This document shows positions 1-12,361 of a stretch of DNA of 31,525 nt, one piece after another. The translations under genes were made by a program, and so were the position numbers. The stretch spans positions 1-31,525 of the forward strand of contig JAYMTF010000697.1 of the NCBI GenBank assembly GCA_036897485.1. The letters run 5' to 3'. Origin of the DNA: Pelargonium nanum. Its lineage: Eukaryota > Streptophyta > Magnoliopsida > Geraniales > Geraniaceae. The notes beneath the pieces were generated by a model. The model ran no database searches. It was given only the letters and a program-made list of their open reading frames with translations, and had not been told where the DNA came from. Positions within the stretch are counted from its first letter, which is position 1, and the number at the start of each line of letters is the position of its first letter.

Positions 1-738
1 GACCCGCCGCTCTACTCCCAGCGCCGCCCCAACCCTAACCCTAGCCCCACCCCGCCGGCCAATCTCCATTACTCGCCGGTCACATCTGGACCGGCGGCGT
101 ACCCGCGCCCGGCGATTCCGCCGAGGGCTTACCCTCCGTCGCCGTACGGGAGTGTCGGCGGAGGGCGGTTGCAGGCTCACACGGAGGATCCGTCCGAGGT
201 TTACAAGAGGAACGCGATTAATAAGCTTGTGGAGACGGTTCACGGCGACATAGCTGCGATGAGGAAGACGAGGGAGGCAGAGATGGAGGGGCTTTTCGGT
301 GCCCAGGCGGTGCTGAGGCAGAGGGAGGAGCAGCTGAACAGAGGGTTGAAGGAGATGCAGGACGAGAAGGAGGGATTGGAGCAGCAGTTGCAGATGGTGC
401 TCATGAATACGGATGTGATGGAGGCTTGGTTGAGAGAGAATGAGGGGAAGATGATGAATGCGGGAGATGTGAATGTGGATGATGCTTTCGAGTGTGTTGA
501 TACGCTCTCGAAGCAATTGCTCGAGTCTACGGCCTCGGATTTGGCCATTGAAGATACCATATATGCATTGGACAAGGCAGCTCAAGAAAATGCTATACCC
601 TTTGATCAGTACTTGAGAAATGTGAGGATGCTGTCTAGAGAGCAGTTTTTCCACAGGGCTTTGGCTACCAAAGTCCGGGCGGCACAGATGCAGGCTCAGG
701 TGGCTAGTATGGCTGCCAGGACATCACATTATGGATGA
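1..738 (+). CDS. ELC: VPS23/TSG101-like ESCRT-I subunit (ELC), C-terminal part
   Basis: The frame is open from base 1 to a TGA at 736-738, giving 245 residues; the start and the N-terminal ubiquitin-binding UEV domain lie outside the window. Visible parts in order: a Pro/Tyr/Ser-rich linker (about residues 1-55), a charged coiled coil beginning near [20 protein letters not shown] (about 60-135), and a C-terminal steadiness box (about 175-235, with [20 protein letters not shown]). This order is that of plant ELC/VPS23, the ESCRT-I component that recognises ubiquitinated cargo at endosomes for multivesicular-body sorting and has been linked to cytokinesis in Arabidopsis. No intron is seen in the visible part. 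The 5' half is strongly GC-rich compared with the spacer that follows. Position 169 is an internal TTG (Leu), not a start. Identity is secure; ELC versus an ELC-like paralogue cannot be settled without the N-terminus. Confidence 0.93.
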   Translation, partial: DPPLYSQRRPNPNPSPTPPANLHYSPVTSGPAAYPRPAIPPRAYPPSPYGSVGGGRLQAHTEDPSEVYKRNAINKLVETVHGDIAAMRKTREAEMEGLFGAQAVLRQREEQLNRGLKEMQDEKEGLEQQLQMVLMNTDVMEAWLRENEGKMMNAGDVNVDDAFECVDTLSKQLLESTASDLAIEDTIYALDKAAQENAIPFDQYLRNVRMLSREQFFHRALATKVRAAQMQAQVASMAARTSHYG

Positions 739-3638
739 GCCTCTGCAGGTTCGGGTTCAATTGTTGTGATCTTTATAGGATAATCGTATAATTTTGAGGT
801 TAGATTATCTGTGAATTGTCAATTATATCTTCTTCTTTTTTCTTTTCTTTTCTTAATGAAAACATGATATTACTGCAATTGTATTGTGATTTTTTATGAT
901 AAAAGTGATGCAGTTCTTTTTCTTAGATTGTATTAAGAAGAAAAGAATTGATCAATGCCTTTCTTTATATATGTTATGATTTGATTCCATTCAATTCGCA
1001 TTTTGGAACAGTTGATAATTTGAAGCTAATTATAGAACCTATTTGTTTTGGAAGTAGGTAATGATCTCACTATGTGTTCTCTCATGTTTTTGCTATTTTG
1101 CTTTTCTGAGAAGTTTGGGCTTTCACTTTGTAGTGAGATGATATTAGTTTTGTGATAGCTATTCCTTTTGTTTATCATTGTGCAGTTCAAGTTTGGGTGG
1201 ACTCGTATTGCCTCTTTTCTGTAATGATTGTTGATTGTAAAAAACATCCTGTTTGACATGAATTAGTTTCCTGGCATCTGATTCACTCATCTATTAATAT
1301 TATTGTTTCTAATCGTATCTCTACTGCTCATTAGCTTTCCTCTACAATTACTGAGCGTAAGGGTTACTGGAATCAAACTAAAATCGAAAAATGAATTTGG
1401 TTTGGCTATATATGTTATTTGATGAGTTGGATTAGGTTCTTTTGATTAGTTTGAAAATTCCGCTTGCTTAGTGAAATTGACTTATTGAATTATAACTCAT
1501 TATAAATATTTAATGTCACAAAGTCACTACTAAGATTCACAAATGAAGTATGGATCAAAAGCTGATTTGATATCATTTCTTATAGATTATCTAATTTTGT
1601 ACAACACGTCATGGATAATGAATTCAGTACTATATTGAACATATGTACTGTGGTTGAATTTTTTGATGGTTGAAAAGGATATAAATTGTTTTATTGGTAA
1701 ACAGTGTTCAACGTGCGTGTATTTTTCCCCAAATCCCTTGTGTTAGTCTAGCATAGGTTTGAATGTTGAGTAAGTTCTGTTGGTCCTCTAAATTTAGTAA
1801 CAAGTGATGTTTATACATGTGTTTAGCACATATTTGATTATTGAGCAGGTTTTGTAAGCCCTATCCTAAGAGTTCTCACTTCTCCCCTTGCCATAACTAT
1901 CAATAGAAGTTAAAAGATGATTTCTTGATTCCCATTTATTTACTGAATTGGTTTGTGGCATTAAATACCCTGAATGAAGGTTTATACTGATCCTTGTGTT
2001 TGGGGACAAGCAAAGTACAAATAAATTTGTTGGGAGTTTTAGATTATTATGGTACTGTACAATTTTGTGCTCAGAAGCTATATTTTATCTTCAAGTTTGT
2101 TGGTAGTTAAGTTTTTTGTTTTAGTGCCTGTTTGGTAACACTACTTCACTATTTCACCTGATTGATTGGTTACTGCCATGGCCAGTTCTGCATTTGCGCA
2201 TTCTTGTTTTTGTTTTTATTTTTTTTCTGGTTGAGGAAAGAATGTGCATGCCTTTAACATTGGCCATGAACAGTGGGTGTGTCCTGGTTCATCTAGATGG
2301 AATTGTGATCCTCATTTGTGAGACAAAGCTACAACTAACAATTCTCAGCTTCACCTTGTTCGGGAAAACAGGGTTTTGGTTTTGGAAGCCCTGTCAAATA
2401 GAGATTTTTTTCTTACTCTTCCAGTATTGCCAGCTGATTTTTCTTTTTTTCTCTTTTACTGCTTTCATTGAAAGTCAAAGCTATTAGTAATATAGACTGA
2501 TTATAAATTTGAAGTAGTAGCTGGTTATGCACTTATGCATATACTGTAAATAAGAAAATCAACATTTTCTCATGGATTCTATATTTTGACTTTTGTGATA
2601 AACATTTTTCAGGGATGGACAGGTTGAGTTTTCTAGGTAATAAAGAGACTTGTGTTTTTAGCATTGGCTTATTATCTTCATAATTTATTAGATTAACTGC
2701 AACTTAGTTATGGTATGTGTAGGAGAGTTGATATTGTCTCTTCTATTGGAATGCTATGATATTGGGCTATGTATGTTGTTACATATGCACAAAATGGAGG
2801 TATAAATGATGTTCATGTTATTTTGTACGGTAAGTGTGACACTACGATAGGTGATCTTTGTACGTCATCTTACAGGGTATTCACAACTTTTCACTACGAT
2901 AGGTGATCTTTGTACGTCATCTCACAGGGTATTCACAACTTTTCTTGCATTTCGATTTTTGATTGACGTCTACAATGTTACAAGTTCAAATCAGGTGAAT
3001 CCAAAACATATAAACTGTTTGGTATAATAAGCCAACACCCTCTTCAATGGGTTGAACTTTTGCCTACAAGGGATTAAATCTTGTTCGGGTTGGTCTCAAA
3101 CTGAAAATGCTAAATCATCTTCATATATGTAGCCTCTTTTTTTTCTCATCCAACTTCACTTGTAAAGGAACATTCAAGCAACTGATAAATGACTCAAATT
3201 TGAAAAGGAAAAAAAAAAAAACTCCATTATACAATGCAAGCAACCATGAAATTTTAAGCATTTAAGAGCATTTCTGATATGCCATCACAGGCGCAAAAAA
3301 ATCTATATTAAGCTAAAGCTGAGTTCCACAGATCCTTTTCTAAATCAGGACAAAAGCACAATGCACTAACTTGTATAACAGGAAAGCAAGTCTTAAACCT
3401 ACTGCTAGCTTGATCTGAAGAAATGACAGTAAAAAGGCCGGAAAATGTTTCTCTGCAAAACCGGCTTCTACCCTTAAGTATTCATCTGAGGTCATCGGAT
3501 ATCTACACACCTACCTCCGAAGTCCAAACATCAAGAAGAATGAGTTTTCAATTATGCATAACCGTCCACCCTTAAAATCTTTCACTCGATGAACAACTAT
3601 AGTCTATACACCAAAAATGTCCATGATTCCATGAACAG
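739..3638. other. intergenic spacer, ELC 3' side to Myb/SANT gene 3' side
   Basis: AT-rich sequence between two convergent genes. It holds the ELC 3' UTR (roughly the first 200 bases), the 52-bp tandem duplication at 2840-2943, and, from about 3300 to 3638, probably the 3' UTR of the minus-strand Myb/SANT gene. The short open frames here (for example on the plus strand around 2194-2487 and minus strand 1026-1259) have no recognisable domain, start on non-ATG codons or are low-complexity, and I do not regard them as genes. Confidence 0.6.
2840..2943. repeat. 52-bp tandem duplication, two copies
   Basis: The unit beginning CACTACGATAGGTGATCTTT occurs at 2840-2891 and again at 2892-2943 with no spacer. 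By eye the copies differ at one base (CATCTTACAGG versus CATCTCACAGG). Near identity in non-coding DNA points to a recent slippage or unequal-exchange event. No coding potential and no known family recognised. Confidence 0.9.
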
Positions 3639-4652
3639 TTACCTGACTTGCCTCCACCACCAGAACTGTCGAAACAAATATATCCTCCGCATTCGAGCAT
3701 TGTATGTCATGAATGCTCGGGCTTTGACAGGGTCAGCATTCAAATACTCAAAAGCGTACATCTGTTTGCCCTCATCCAAGCCATCGATTTCCATCACTGC
3801 CTCTAGTAGTTCTGGGGCATTGATTGGGATTTTACTTTGCTCCATGGCATCAGCCAAGTGTCGAATGCTCGATGCCACAGCCAACATTGCATCCTGCAGA
3901 GCCTCTGAACTACGAGGTCGTTTAGGAAGTTGTCTGATAGGTTGGACGCCAGGAGGCTCTTGACTATCCTCTGGAACGGGATCAGGTGGTCCTGTGTATG
4001 ACTCTGTTCCGTCTGTATCACTTGTGTCTTCAAAACTTGGTGACACAAACGAAGCTGAATCTTCTTCAAAATTCTTAACCTCACTTGGATGGCTACCGTC
4101 TTTCATCCTAGACCAGCGTGTTGGGGCTTGATAGTTTCCACAAACAATTTTTAGCTCATCGTACATCTCAATCTGCTTTCCTCGAAATCCTCTTGCATCA
4201 GGGTGGGCCTATTCCATATATTTGGGATGATGATTTTAAATAGCGCAAACAATAATAAACAAAATAAAAGAGAAATCAATAATAATAACAAGACTTACTG
4301 CAATGTATTTCTTCCAAATATCGTCATTGTCACATTCAATCATCTTTGTATTTTGATTCCACCAGAACCCGTTTTGATTTAGCATATCCCTCATTGTCTT
4401 GTACCGTTTCTTAATTGTCTTGAGACGATTAACAATTTTTTGGTTATTCAAGTTCAGATGAAAGCGGTTGTTCACAGCCAAACAAGCTGCAGTGTATGCA
4501 TTTTCATTGAAGCATTTATCAATTTTGTTCCCATTTCTAGCTTGAACAGCTAAAGCTTCAATTAGACACTTGTCCATTGCAATAGACCATACAACATTTC
4601 TTCCTTTATGTTTCATCTTCCCCCTCTGTGCTTTCAAGTCATAGTGGTCCAT
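3639..4652 (-). CDS. Myb/SANT-like DNA-binding domain protein
   Basis: Two coding exons on the minus strand: 4652-4299 (118 codons) and 4208-3639 (189 codons plus TAA), joined across a 90-bp intron with GTAAGT donor and TAG acceptor. The join reads in phase as ...DDIWKKYIA|AHPDARGFRG..., which is the expected continuation of plant Myb/SANT-like domains (Trp-rich helical module ending in HPDA..FR). Product 307 aa. The N-terminal two thirds of exon one is basic (KTIKKRYKTMRDML); the middle of exon two is acidic and Ser/Pro-rich; the C-terminus forms a helical region (about 215-300). The ATG at 4652 lies two bases after a good acceptor (TTTCAG), so the leader is spliced. Families of this type occur as stand-alone plant proteins and as the accessory DNA-binding protein of PIF/Harbinger transposons; no transposase is nearby. 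Function is therefore inferred as DNA binding only. Confidence 0.8.
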
Positions 4653-4725
4653 TCCTGAAACAAGAAAAAAGATGAGGCATAATTGACATGTCATCACCCA
4701 AGTAGTAACACAAATATGCAATCAG

Positions 4726-4914
4726 TTTAGTCCAAGATTTTTGTCCCCTAGGGGATGACTCAATAGTTCAAAACACACACTTCTCTCTTCTCTGAGAGAG
4801 GTTGACGGTTCAAGTCCCATAGAGTGGGGTGGAGAGGGACTATGGGAAAAGGGGAGAGCTATCCTCTATTGTGTAGCTCGGTCCATTGAGCCGTTTTCTT
4901 TTTGAAACAATAAT
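4726..4914 (+). mobile_element. tRNA-derived SINE with 14-bp target-site duplication
   Basis: A 189-bp insertion flanked by identical 14-mers AAATATGCAATCAG at 4712-4725 and 4915-4928. Inside are a plausible pol III A box (TGACTCAATAG, about 4756-4766) and a clear B box (GGTTCAAGTCC, 4807-4817), followed by a purine-rich body and the segment GGGGAGAGCTATCCTC shared with two further copies nearby. Spacing between the boxes and the duplication at both ends are those of a retroposed SINE. The element lies in the leader intron of the minus-strand Myb/SANT gene, in antisense orientation to it. Confidence 0.85.
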
Positions 4915-5867
4915 AAATATGCAATCAGGAATCACTCAAATTTTATCCGCACTCACCATGGAAGCATTACTTAATTAGTAAAAACACATAAAAACCAATA
5001 CTTATCTAGTGCCATTTAGAATCATATATTTAGTGTGGCTGCGCTGAAGTCCAAATAAAGAGTTTTAAGACCGCAAACCTATACAATTTACATGTACAGC
5101 ATAATGTTCTGTAATGGTCATAACATTCAAGTTAATTTCAGTATAAAATAAGAGCATATACACTAAACACAAATAAATGCAAACCCAAATTTAACTGAGA
5201 GCAAATGCGCAGGATTTGATCCTAAATAATGGGAAATAAAAATGTCTTTCCAAGTGAAAGTGGGAAGAGATAATGGATGATAAGAAGCATAAGTAGTGAA
5301 GAAACCGATTATCACAGCAACAATTGAGATTCCAACTAATATTTAAAACAGAATATATGGATAAGTCGTCAAGTACGACATGTAGGTCCCCAGAACAGGG
5401 GGAAAATATCTAATAAAATAGTAGTTAGAATTCAGAATGCAACCCTGCAATATGAATATCACATTCTCTGATAGCCTTTGGAGAATCAGTAGGGAAAAAT
5501 GATTGTCAAAGACTGCCTTGTAAACTACTAAGCTACAAAATTCAGTTGAGATGAAAGAGATGTGCATCATTATCATGTGATCCATCTATTTGAGAACTAA
5601 ATAAAATAAGATGGCAATGCCATTACCATTGCACTTTCGTTCATTCATGAATGGAATCCCACTCCCACTATAAGTCATTATTCCCTACCAAACAAGGCCA
5701 CAAATAATCAATTACACTTGAATGTTTTATCAAAGCAAACTTTCGGCATTTAGCTACGAGACACAAAAGAAAAATGAAAATTTGAGGGATGATAGTGTGA
5801 AACACTAAAAGCCCGTAACGTGACAAAATCTAACACTATTAGCTGATCTTGCTTCTTTCTTCATCTT

Positions 5868-6010
5868 TTTTAATTTGGTAATGGGTTGAGTTACACAATA
5901 GAGGGTAGCTATCCCGTTTTCCCATAACCCCACCACATTCAACCCAACAAAATTCGAATACACGACCTCTACTAGAGAAGTGTGATTGGGACTATCAATT
6001 GCTCTTGTAA
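5868..6010 (-). mobile_element. second SINE copy, inverted relative to the first
   Basis: Read on the minus strand this segment aligns with the SINE at 4726-4914: both have a CAAT(A/T)GT-like A-box region, CACACTTCTCT, a B box (here degenerate, TGTATTCGAATTT), a GGTGGGG(T/A) stretch, TATGGGAAAA, then AGCTACCCTCTATTGTGTA and a CCATT(A/G) end. It is more diverged and I could not find a flanking duplication, so the ends are approximate. Confidence 0.7.
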
Positions 6011-7466
6011 AAGCATTATTTTTCACACCAGATGTAGTTCAACTATTTGTAACTCAAGAAGGGATAATACGTACTTAGTTCAATAAAATGAAGATTCTGA
6101 TGCTCTATAAAATTTTCAGGACCAAGTATAGAGCAAAGAAAGGATTTGCTATATTCACTCTTTCAAGAGCCAAAAGAAACACAAAACTAGTGGGTAAATG
6201 CATCTACTTCTATGGCCACCCCTCACCCAACCATCCCATAAGAACATTTACCAATTTCCCAATTCAAAAATAGCTGAGTCTAGAGGTGGAATGGTTTGGT
6301 GTATCATTCCTCCCAAAACATAAAGGAGGAAATATTCGAAGTTTAGATATCTTTACTTATTTTCCCTACAACATTGATTTTGTAGCTCTTATTGCTATGA
6401 AAAGCATTCAAATGAAAGAGTCCAGACCCTATAATGGTAAGGCCACCAACAGAAGAGTTCAACATAGAACAAATAAAAAACTGATTAAACATTACCAAAT
6501 CACACCTAAAAAAGAAAACAAATCCAACTTCGATTTCAACCAAAATCCAACGCTGAAATGCATAATGCCGAGAAACAGAATAAGAAGTGCACCAAATGCG
6601 AACTATACCACTGTTCTTACTGCTCTAAATAGCATTCAAATATAATGGTCCATTTTCAAGATTGGCTCAAATATAATAACAGCCCAAAATAGAACAAATG
6701 GAATTGGATTGAATCAATAAAACGATAAGTTGGCATCACTAGATGATAGTGCTACCATGCCTTGAACCACATTTGACTATAGAGATCTCACTTTCATAAA
6801 ATATCAAGCACTCACTTCAAAGTTCAAGCACTGAAAAAATAAACGCAATGCACTGAACCTGAATAGCATCTCTAAATCAGATACATTGAAGTTAGAGAGC
6901 TTAAAACAATTCCACTCAGTAGGAAGCAAATCAACAGCAAGAGGAGCTTAATTATTATACTGATTTAGACTACATGTACAGAGACTGAACTTGCTTACAC
7001 AATTGCATATACTTGTATAAATACTTAAATTGCAACGTATCAATTTCATGTGTACGGAGAGAGGAAGATGTGGCGATACCTGAGTCAATCGGAAGAGGGA
7101 AATCCGATCTCTGGCGTGAGGTCAATCTCTCGTCGGTCAGATCGCCGATTGCAGCTGCATCTGAACGCCGGGAGACGCAGCGTCGGCGTCAGGGCGATGG
7201 GGGAAGAGAAATGTGACAGTTCATTCTGGGAGTGGTTAGGGTAGGGTTTTTCTCGAGAAAAAAGTTAAAATTTTCTCGAAGACACTTTCTCGAAATCCAA
7301 ACACGCGCGTAACAGGAAAGTGCGCTGCTGCAGTCATCTGCTACAGTACACGGCCCGTGCATGAAGACTACCTGACTGTCCTCTCCTGAAAAGACACGTC
7401 ATTATAAATAAGATAATTTGCATCTTATTCAGATAATTAATTTTATTCTTCAAATTCCTATTTTTA

Positions 7467-7530
7467 TCCGTGAAGCTACACACAAAGGGGTAGCTCTCCC
7501 CTGTTAAGCATTAACTCAAAATCTCACCAT
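7467..7530 (-). mobile_element. 3' fragment of the same SINE family
   Basis: On the minus strand the run GGGGAGAGCTACCCCTTTGT and the following GTGTAGCT match the 3' part of the SINE at 4726-4914 (GGGGAGAGCTATCCTC...GTGTAGCT). The pol III box region is not recognisable upstream, so this is a truncated or strongly decayed copy. Confidence 0.5.
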
Positions 7531-7579
7531 ATACTGCCGGTTAAGTTTGATAATGAACGCGACGACTTAGCTAAAACAT

Positions 7580-7628
7580 AAGTCGCCTAATTCACATACT
7601 TATATAAGTCGCCTAATTCACATACTTA
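7580..7628. repeat. 26-bp tandem duplication
   Basis: The phrase AAGTCGCCTAATTCACATAC recurs with a period of 26 bases (starts 7580 and 7606), separated by TTATAT. Upstream at 7564 there is a further partial GACTTAG similarity. Simple local duplication in an intergenic region. Confidence 0.85.
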
Positions 7629-8449
7629 ATAAGTAAACAAAAATTAAACGACATTACATATAGAATTGACTGGTCAAGTTGACTTGACACCTCATGCAAC
7701 TTGCTTAGCCAAATGATTATATTTAGCAAAAATTCTAAGAGTGGGGCAACTCTAAATTTTCAACGGAAAGGTCTTAAACCATTTAATTCTATTTTAACAT
7801 TTAAAATTGAGTATTTGTGCACATTATTTCTTTTTCTTTCAAATACGTTGTTATTTGTATTTTGTGCGCTATTTCGTATATGATAATTAGAAAATTTATA
7901 TTTTAAAAAGAGAAAAAGAGAATCTCATCCCAAGCTTTAGTGGTTGAGACTCAACCATGTTAATGAGGTGACCACACCTTATCTATGAAGTACTATACAT
8001 ACATGTTCTAATGAGTTTGTGGGCCATAACGCTTGCTCGAAAACGTTTATCCCATGTCTTGACTGATACTCACCCGCTAATAACTTAGATGAAATTATTT
8101 ACTATCTTATAGAACCTATTTGAAAACTCCAAAGAGACTCGTTTTGCCTCCTTTAATTACCTGTTGCACGTAAGATACATGAGAAAATATGTTGTTTGGT
8201 AACCACATTCTCTTCCCCTTCTTGCACTGCAAAAGAAAGCTTGGATGCATGAGATAATGAAGAGGGGAAAACGATATTGTGGACCAAATTAACTCTATTG
8301 TACCAAAATGTCAATCCATCATCATCAGTTGAAGCGATTTCTGCCATTGATTGTGTTTTAACATTATAATCGAACTTATAATATGAATCGATCAACTAAA
8401 TATTTAATTGACCATCCAAATATATGAATTGATAAACTCAAAAAATGTG

Positions 8450-8482
8450 TTGGTCGACTCATATGTTGAATGAGTCAACCAA
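8450..8482. repeat. 13-bp inverted repeat with short loop
   Basis: TTGGTCGACTCAT (8450-8462) and ATGAGTCAACCAA (8470-8482) are reverse complements with one mismatch, separated by seven bases. The right arm contains the W-box core TTGAC on the minus strand. Could be a MITE core or a cruciform-prone regulatory sequence. Confidence 0.7.
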
Positions 8483-8832
8483 TATTGATAAATAGACTAC
8501 TAACCTAATGATCTTAGGGTTGTGATTCAATAGTTAAGAAAATTAGTGATATTAATTACTATTAATTCAATCATAAGAATAATATTATCATCTCACAATA
8601 ATACAATCACTTTTAGAACGAAACTCACCGACCGCAATTACTTTTGACACTTTATTTTACAACACATTTTATCAAACACAACTCAAATTTCTGATAGACT
8701 TCTTTATCTCATTTACCCAATTAGAGTTTGGGTATTGGAGTTACCAAACAGGCCCTTTGAAAAGCCCACCAAAACTCGATTCAGGAGAGAGAGGCGGTGT
8801 CAATTTGGTAATTTCGCAAGACTCCACCGTAA

Positions 8833-8888
8833 TATAAAAGCCGCGCAGCTGTTTCAGAAGAGAGTCAATTTTTGGGTTTTTAGGGTTT
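8833..8888 (+). promoter_or_regulatory. NAC alpha core promoter and telo-box leader
   Basis: TATAAAA is at 8833-8839, about 120 bases before the start codon. The predicted leader contains TTAGGGTTT (8880-8888), the telo-box typical of plant translation-machinery genes, followed by a CT-rich tract (ACACTCTCTCTCTTAC) before the ATG. Transcription probably begins around 8860-8870, which is inferred from TATA spacing. Confidence 0.65.
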
Positions 8889-8952
8889 TTGCATTTGCAG
8901 ACACACACTCTCTCTCTTACTTCCGATTTCTTCGTCCGCAAACCCATCAATC

Positions 8953-10952
<2,000 letters not shown>

Positions 10953-12361
10953 AGGAAAGGATGTTTGTCTTGTGTTTTGCACCTTGGTGTGGTTCTTTTT
11001 ATCACATTGAAGAACAAGTGGACTTAAGGATATATGAGGATCTTATCTAAATTACTTTTGTGTTTTCAGATTTCTTGTTTTCTTCTTGTGTTGTATTAGT
11101 AACCAGTTTGAGAATGGATTTTATTTTATGGTTAAATCATGCTCATTTCTGCATGCATTCAGTTGAGGGTAGTTACCATAACATTTTTCTGAGTGCAGGA
11201 TTGAACCTTTTATGCCATATAATCAGAGGCCTATTGCATTACTTTGATTGTAATTGTTTAGCTCCAGTTGTTTTCAGCATTTACAGTCCATTGATTCCTT
11301 TGAGTTGATAGGAACAGAACAAAAAATTTCATTCAAAGTTTTTCAGTCTCTTTTTATGAAAGTCCTTGTACCATGTAGAATGGTGACATTAATGCATGCT
11401 GTTCCTCTTGCTATGAGAAGGCCCCACAGTTCTTGATTTGAGTTGGTGACTTCAGCTTCTCTAGTCAGTTGTCAATAGTCTCCAACAAATTTTCAGCTGG
11501 ATAACTGATTTTTCTAACCATTCTCAGAATTTTTATATGGCAATTGACAAGTCTGTACAACACTTGCAAGGAAATCAAAGTAATATCATTATCCCTAAGT
11601 GCTGAGACTCAAGTTTGGCCATGACCCCTATCATGTTGCGACACAAGTGGCTGTATGGCCATGGCCACACCGTCTTGTGTCGAGACATTATCTGGGTTGC
11701 TGTCTGTTTCGCCGTTCACCCAACTTCGTCCAGGCACTTCCGAGAGTTCGTGACAAATCAAGATATTTGAAAAACATGATTAAAAGTTAAGATCGCATCC
11801 TTGAGCCACACTGGAGGCTCCTTGCATCATTGGACAAATATTATGACGACGATCTATTATTCTCGAAGTCCTAAGATGTTACCCAAACGGTAGATGCTTT
11901 TAGGAGATTTGATACTCTTCTCGGCACACAAAGAACATATGAGAACTCTCAAACTCTTCCTACCACTGCAGACGACGTGCTCAGGTGGAAATGGTAATGA
12001 ATATATAAATTTAGCATTTGGTAAGAGAAAATGATCGCTCACAATTGCATTTCATAGTTTCTCTCTTTATAATTCTCTATATTTTTCTTTTAAAAAATAA
12101 TTCGGGCGAAATCTCATTCTCACGGCCATAGCGGTGTCCAAAAACTCATATGGGTCTCCATTTTTGGTTCTTTTCCTCGCACAAGTCACATGTCCGAGAT
12201 CCAAAAACCGAAACTCAAGTAAGGATTGGACTTAGAACCAAATCTTAGGAAAATTTCATTAACCAAGTCAAAATAGACACATAAGTAAAGGTGCAATTTG
12301 GTTCATTAAATTATGAGGGTGGTTAGCCAGAAAAAGAACGAGAGAGGTAGCTGAAAACGCC
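10953..12361. other. intergenic spacer, NAC alpha 3' UTR to SAC3C promoter
   Basis: The first 100-200 bases are presumably NAC alpha 3' UTR. From about 11600 to 12000 the base composition becomes more balanced and short frames appear on both strands (plus 11599-11790, minus 11857-12042), without an ATG start or recognisable domain. This patch could be a decayed mobile element, but I found no terminal repeats. The last 150 bases precede the SAC3C ATG; no clear TATA box was identified. Confidence 0.5.

Larger units (their letters stand above)
4653..7250 (-). other. 5' UTR exon and 2.4-kb leader intron of the Myb/SANT gene (inferred)
   Basis: On the minus strand a GC-richer stretch from about 7250 to 7080 ends in GACTCAG|GTATCG, a good donor, and an acceptor (TTTTTTCTTGTTTCAG) sits at 4655-4656 just before the ATG. 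The simplest reading is a non-coding first exon (about 7250-7080) and an intron 7079-4655. The intron contains two SINE copies and otherwise AT-rich sequence without recognisable coding content. The open frames on the plus strand at 7013-7244 overlap this exon and look like shadows. Confidence 0.55.
7246..8830. other. divergent intergenic region between Myb/SANT and NAC alpha genes
   Basis: About 1.6 kb of AT-rich DNA between two divergent transcription units. It contains a palindrome TTTTTCTCGAGAAAAA with two further TTTCTCGA copies (7249, 7272, 7286), a SINE fragment, a 26-bp tandem duplication (7580-7628), a hairpin-forming inverted repeat (8450-8482) and a pair of inverted TGTTTGGTAAC motifs (8193 and 8740). 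No protein-coding gene is supported; the short open frames (for example minus 8153-8395) have no recognisable features. Confidence 0.55.

Noticed and set aside
240-575. 111-codon minus-strand open frame inside ELC
   Set aside because: It is the antisense shadow of the ELC coiled-coil coding sequence; Ser-rich composition results from the complement of Glu/Leu/Lys codons.
2194-2487. 97-codon plus-strand open frame in the first spacer
   Set aside because: It starts on TTG, is dominated by Phe/Leu from T-rich DNA and shows no domain or splice context.
3000-3120. Possible further SINE near AAGTTCAAATC (about 2982)
   Set aside because: A B-box-like string is present, but no A box at suitable distance, no flanking duplication and no similarity to the other copies.
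6088-6645. Two consecutive plus-strand frames in the Myb/SANT leader intron
   Set aside because: Low-complexity Lys/Asn-rich translation of AT-rich DNA, no recognisable family; a plus-strand gene here would conflict with the inferred intron without any supporting signal.
7925-8000. Possible pol III A box (TAGTGGTTGAG) suggesting a tRNA or SINE
   Set aside because: No B box follows within a plausible distance and no cloverleaf can be drawn.
11780-11880. Possible 5S rRNA-like (Cassandra retroelement) similarity
   Set aside because: A GGATGCGATC match on the minus strand and an AAGTCCT match on the plus strand resemble 5S rRNA ends but are in opposite orientations, and no internal control region is present.
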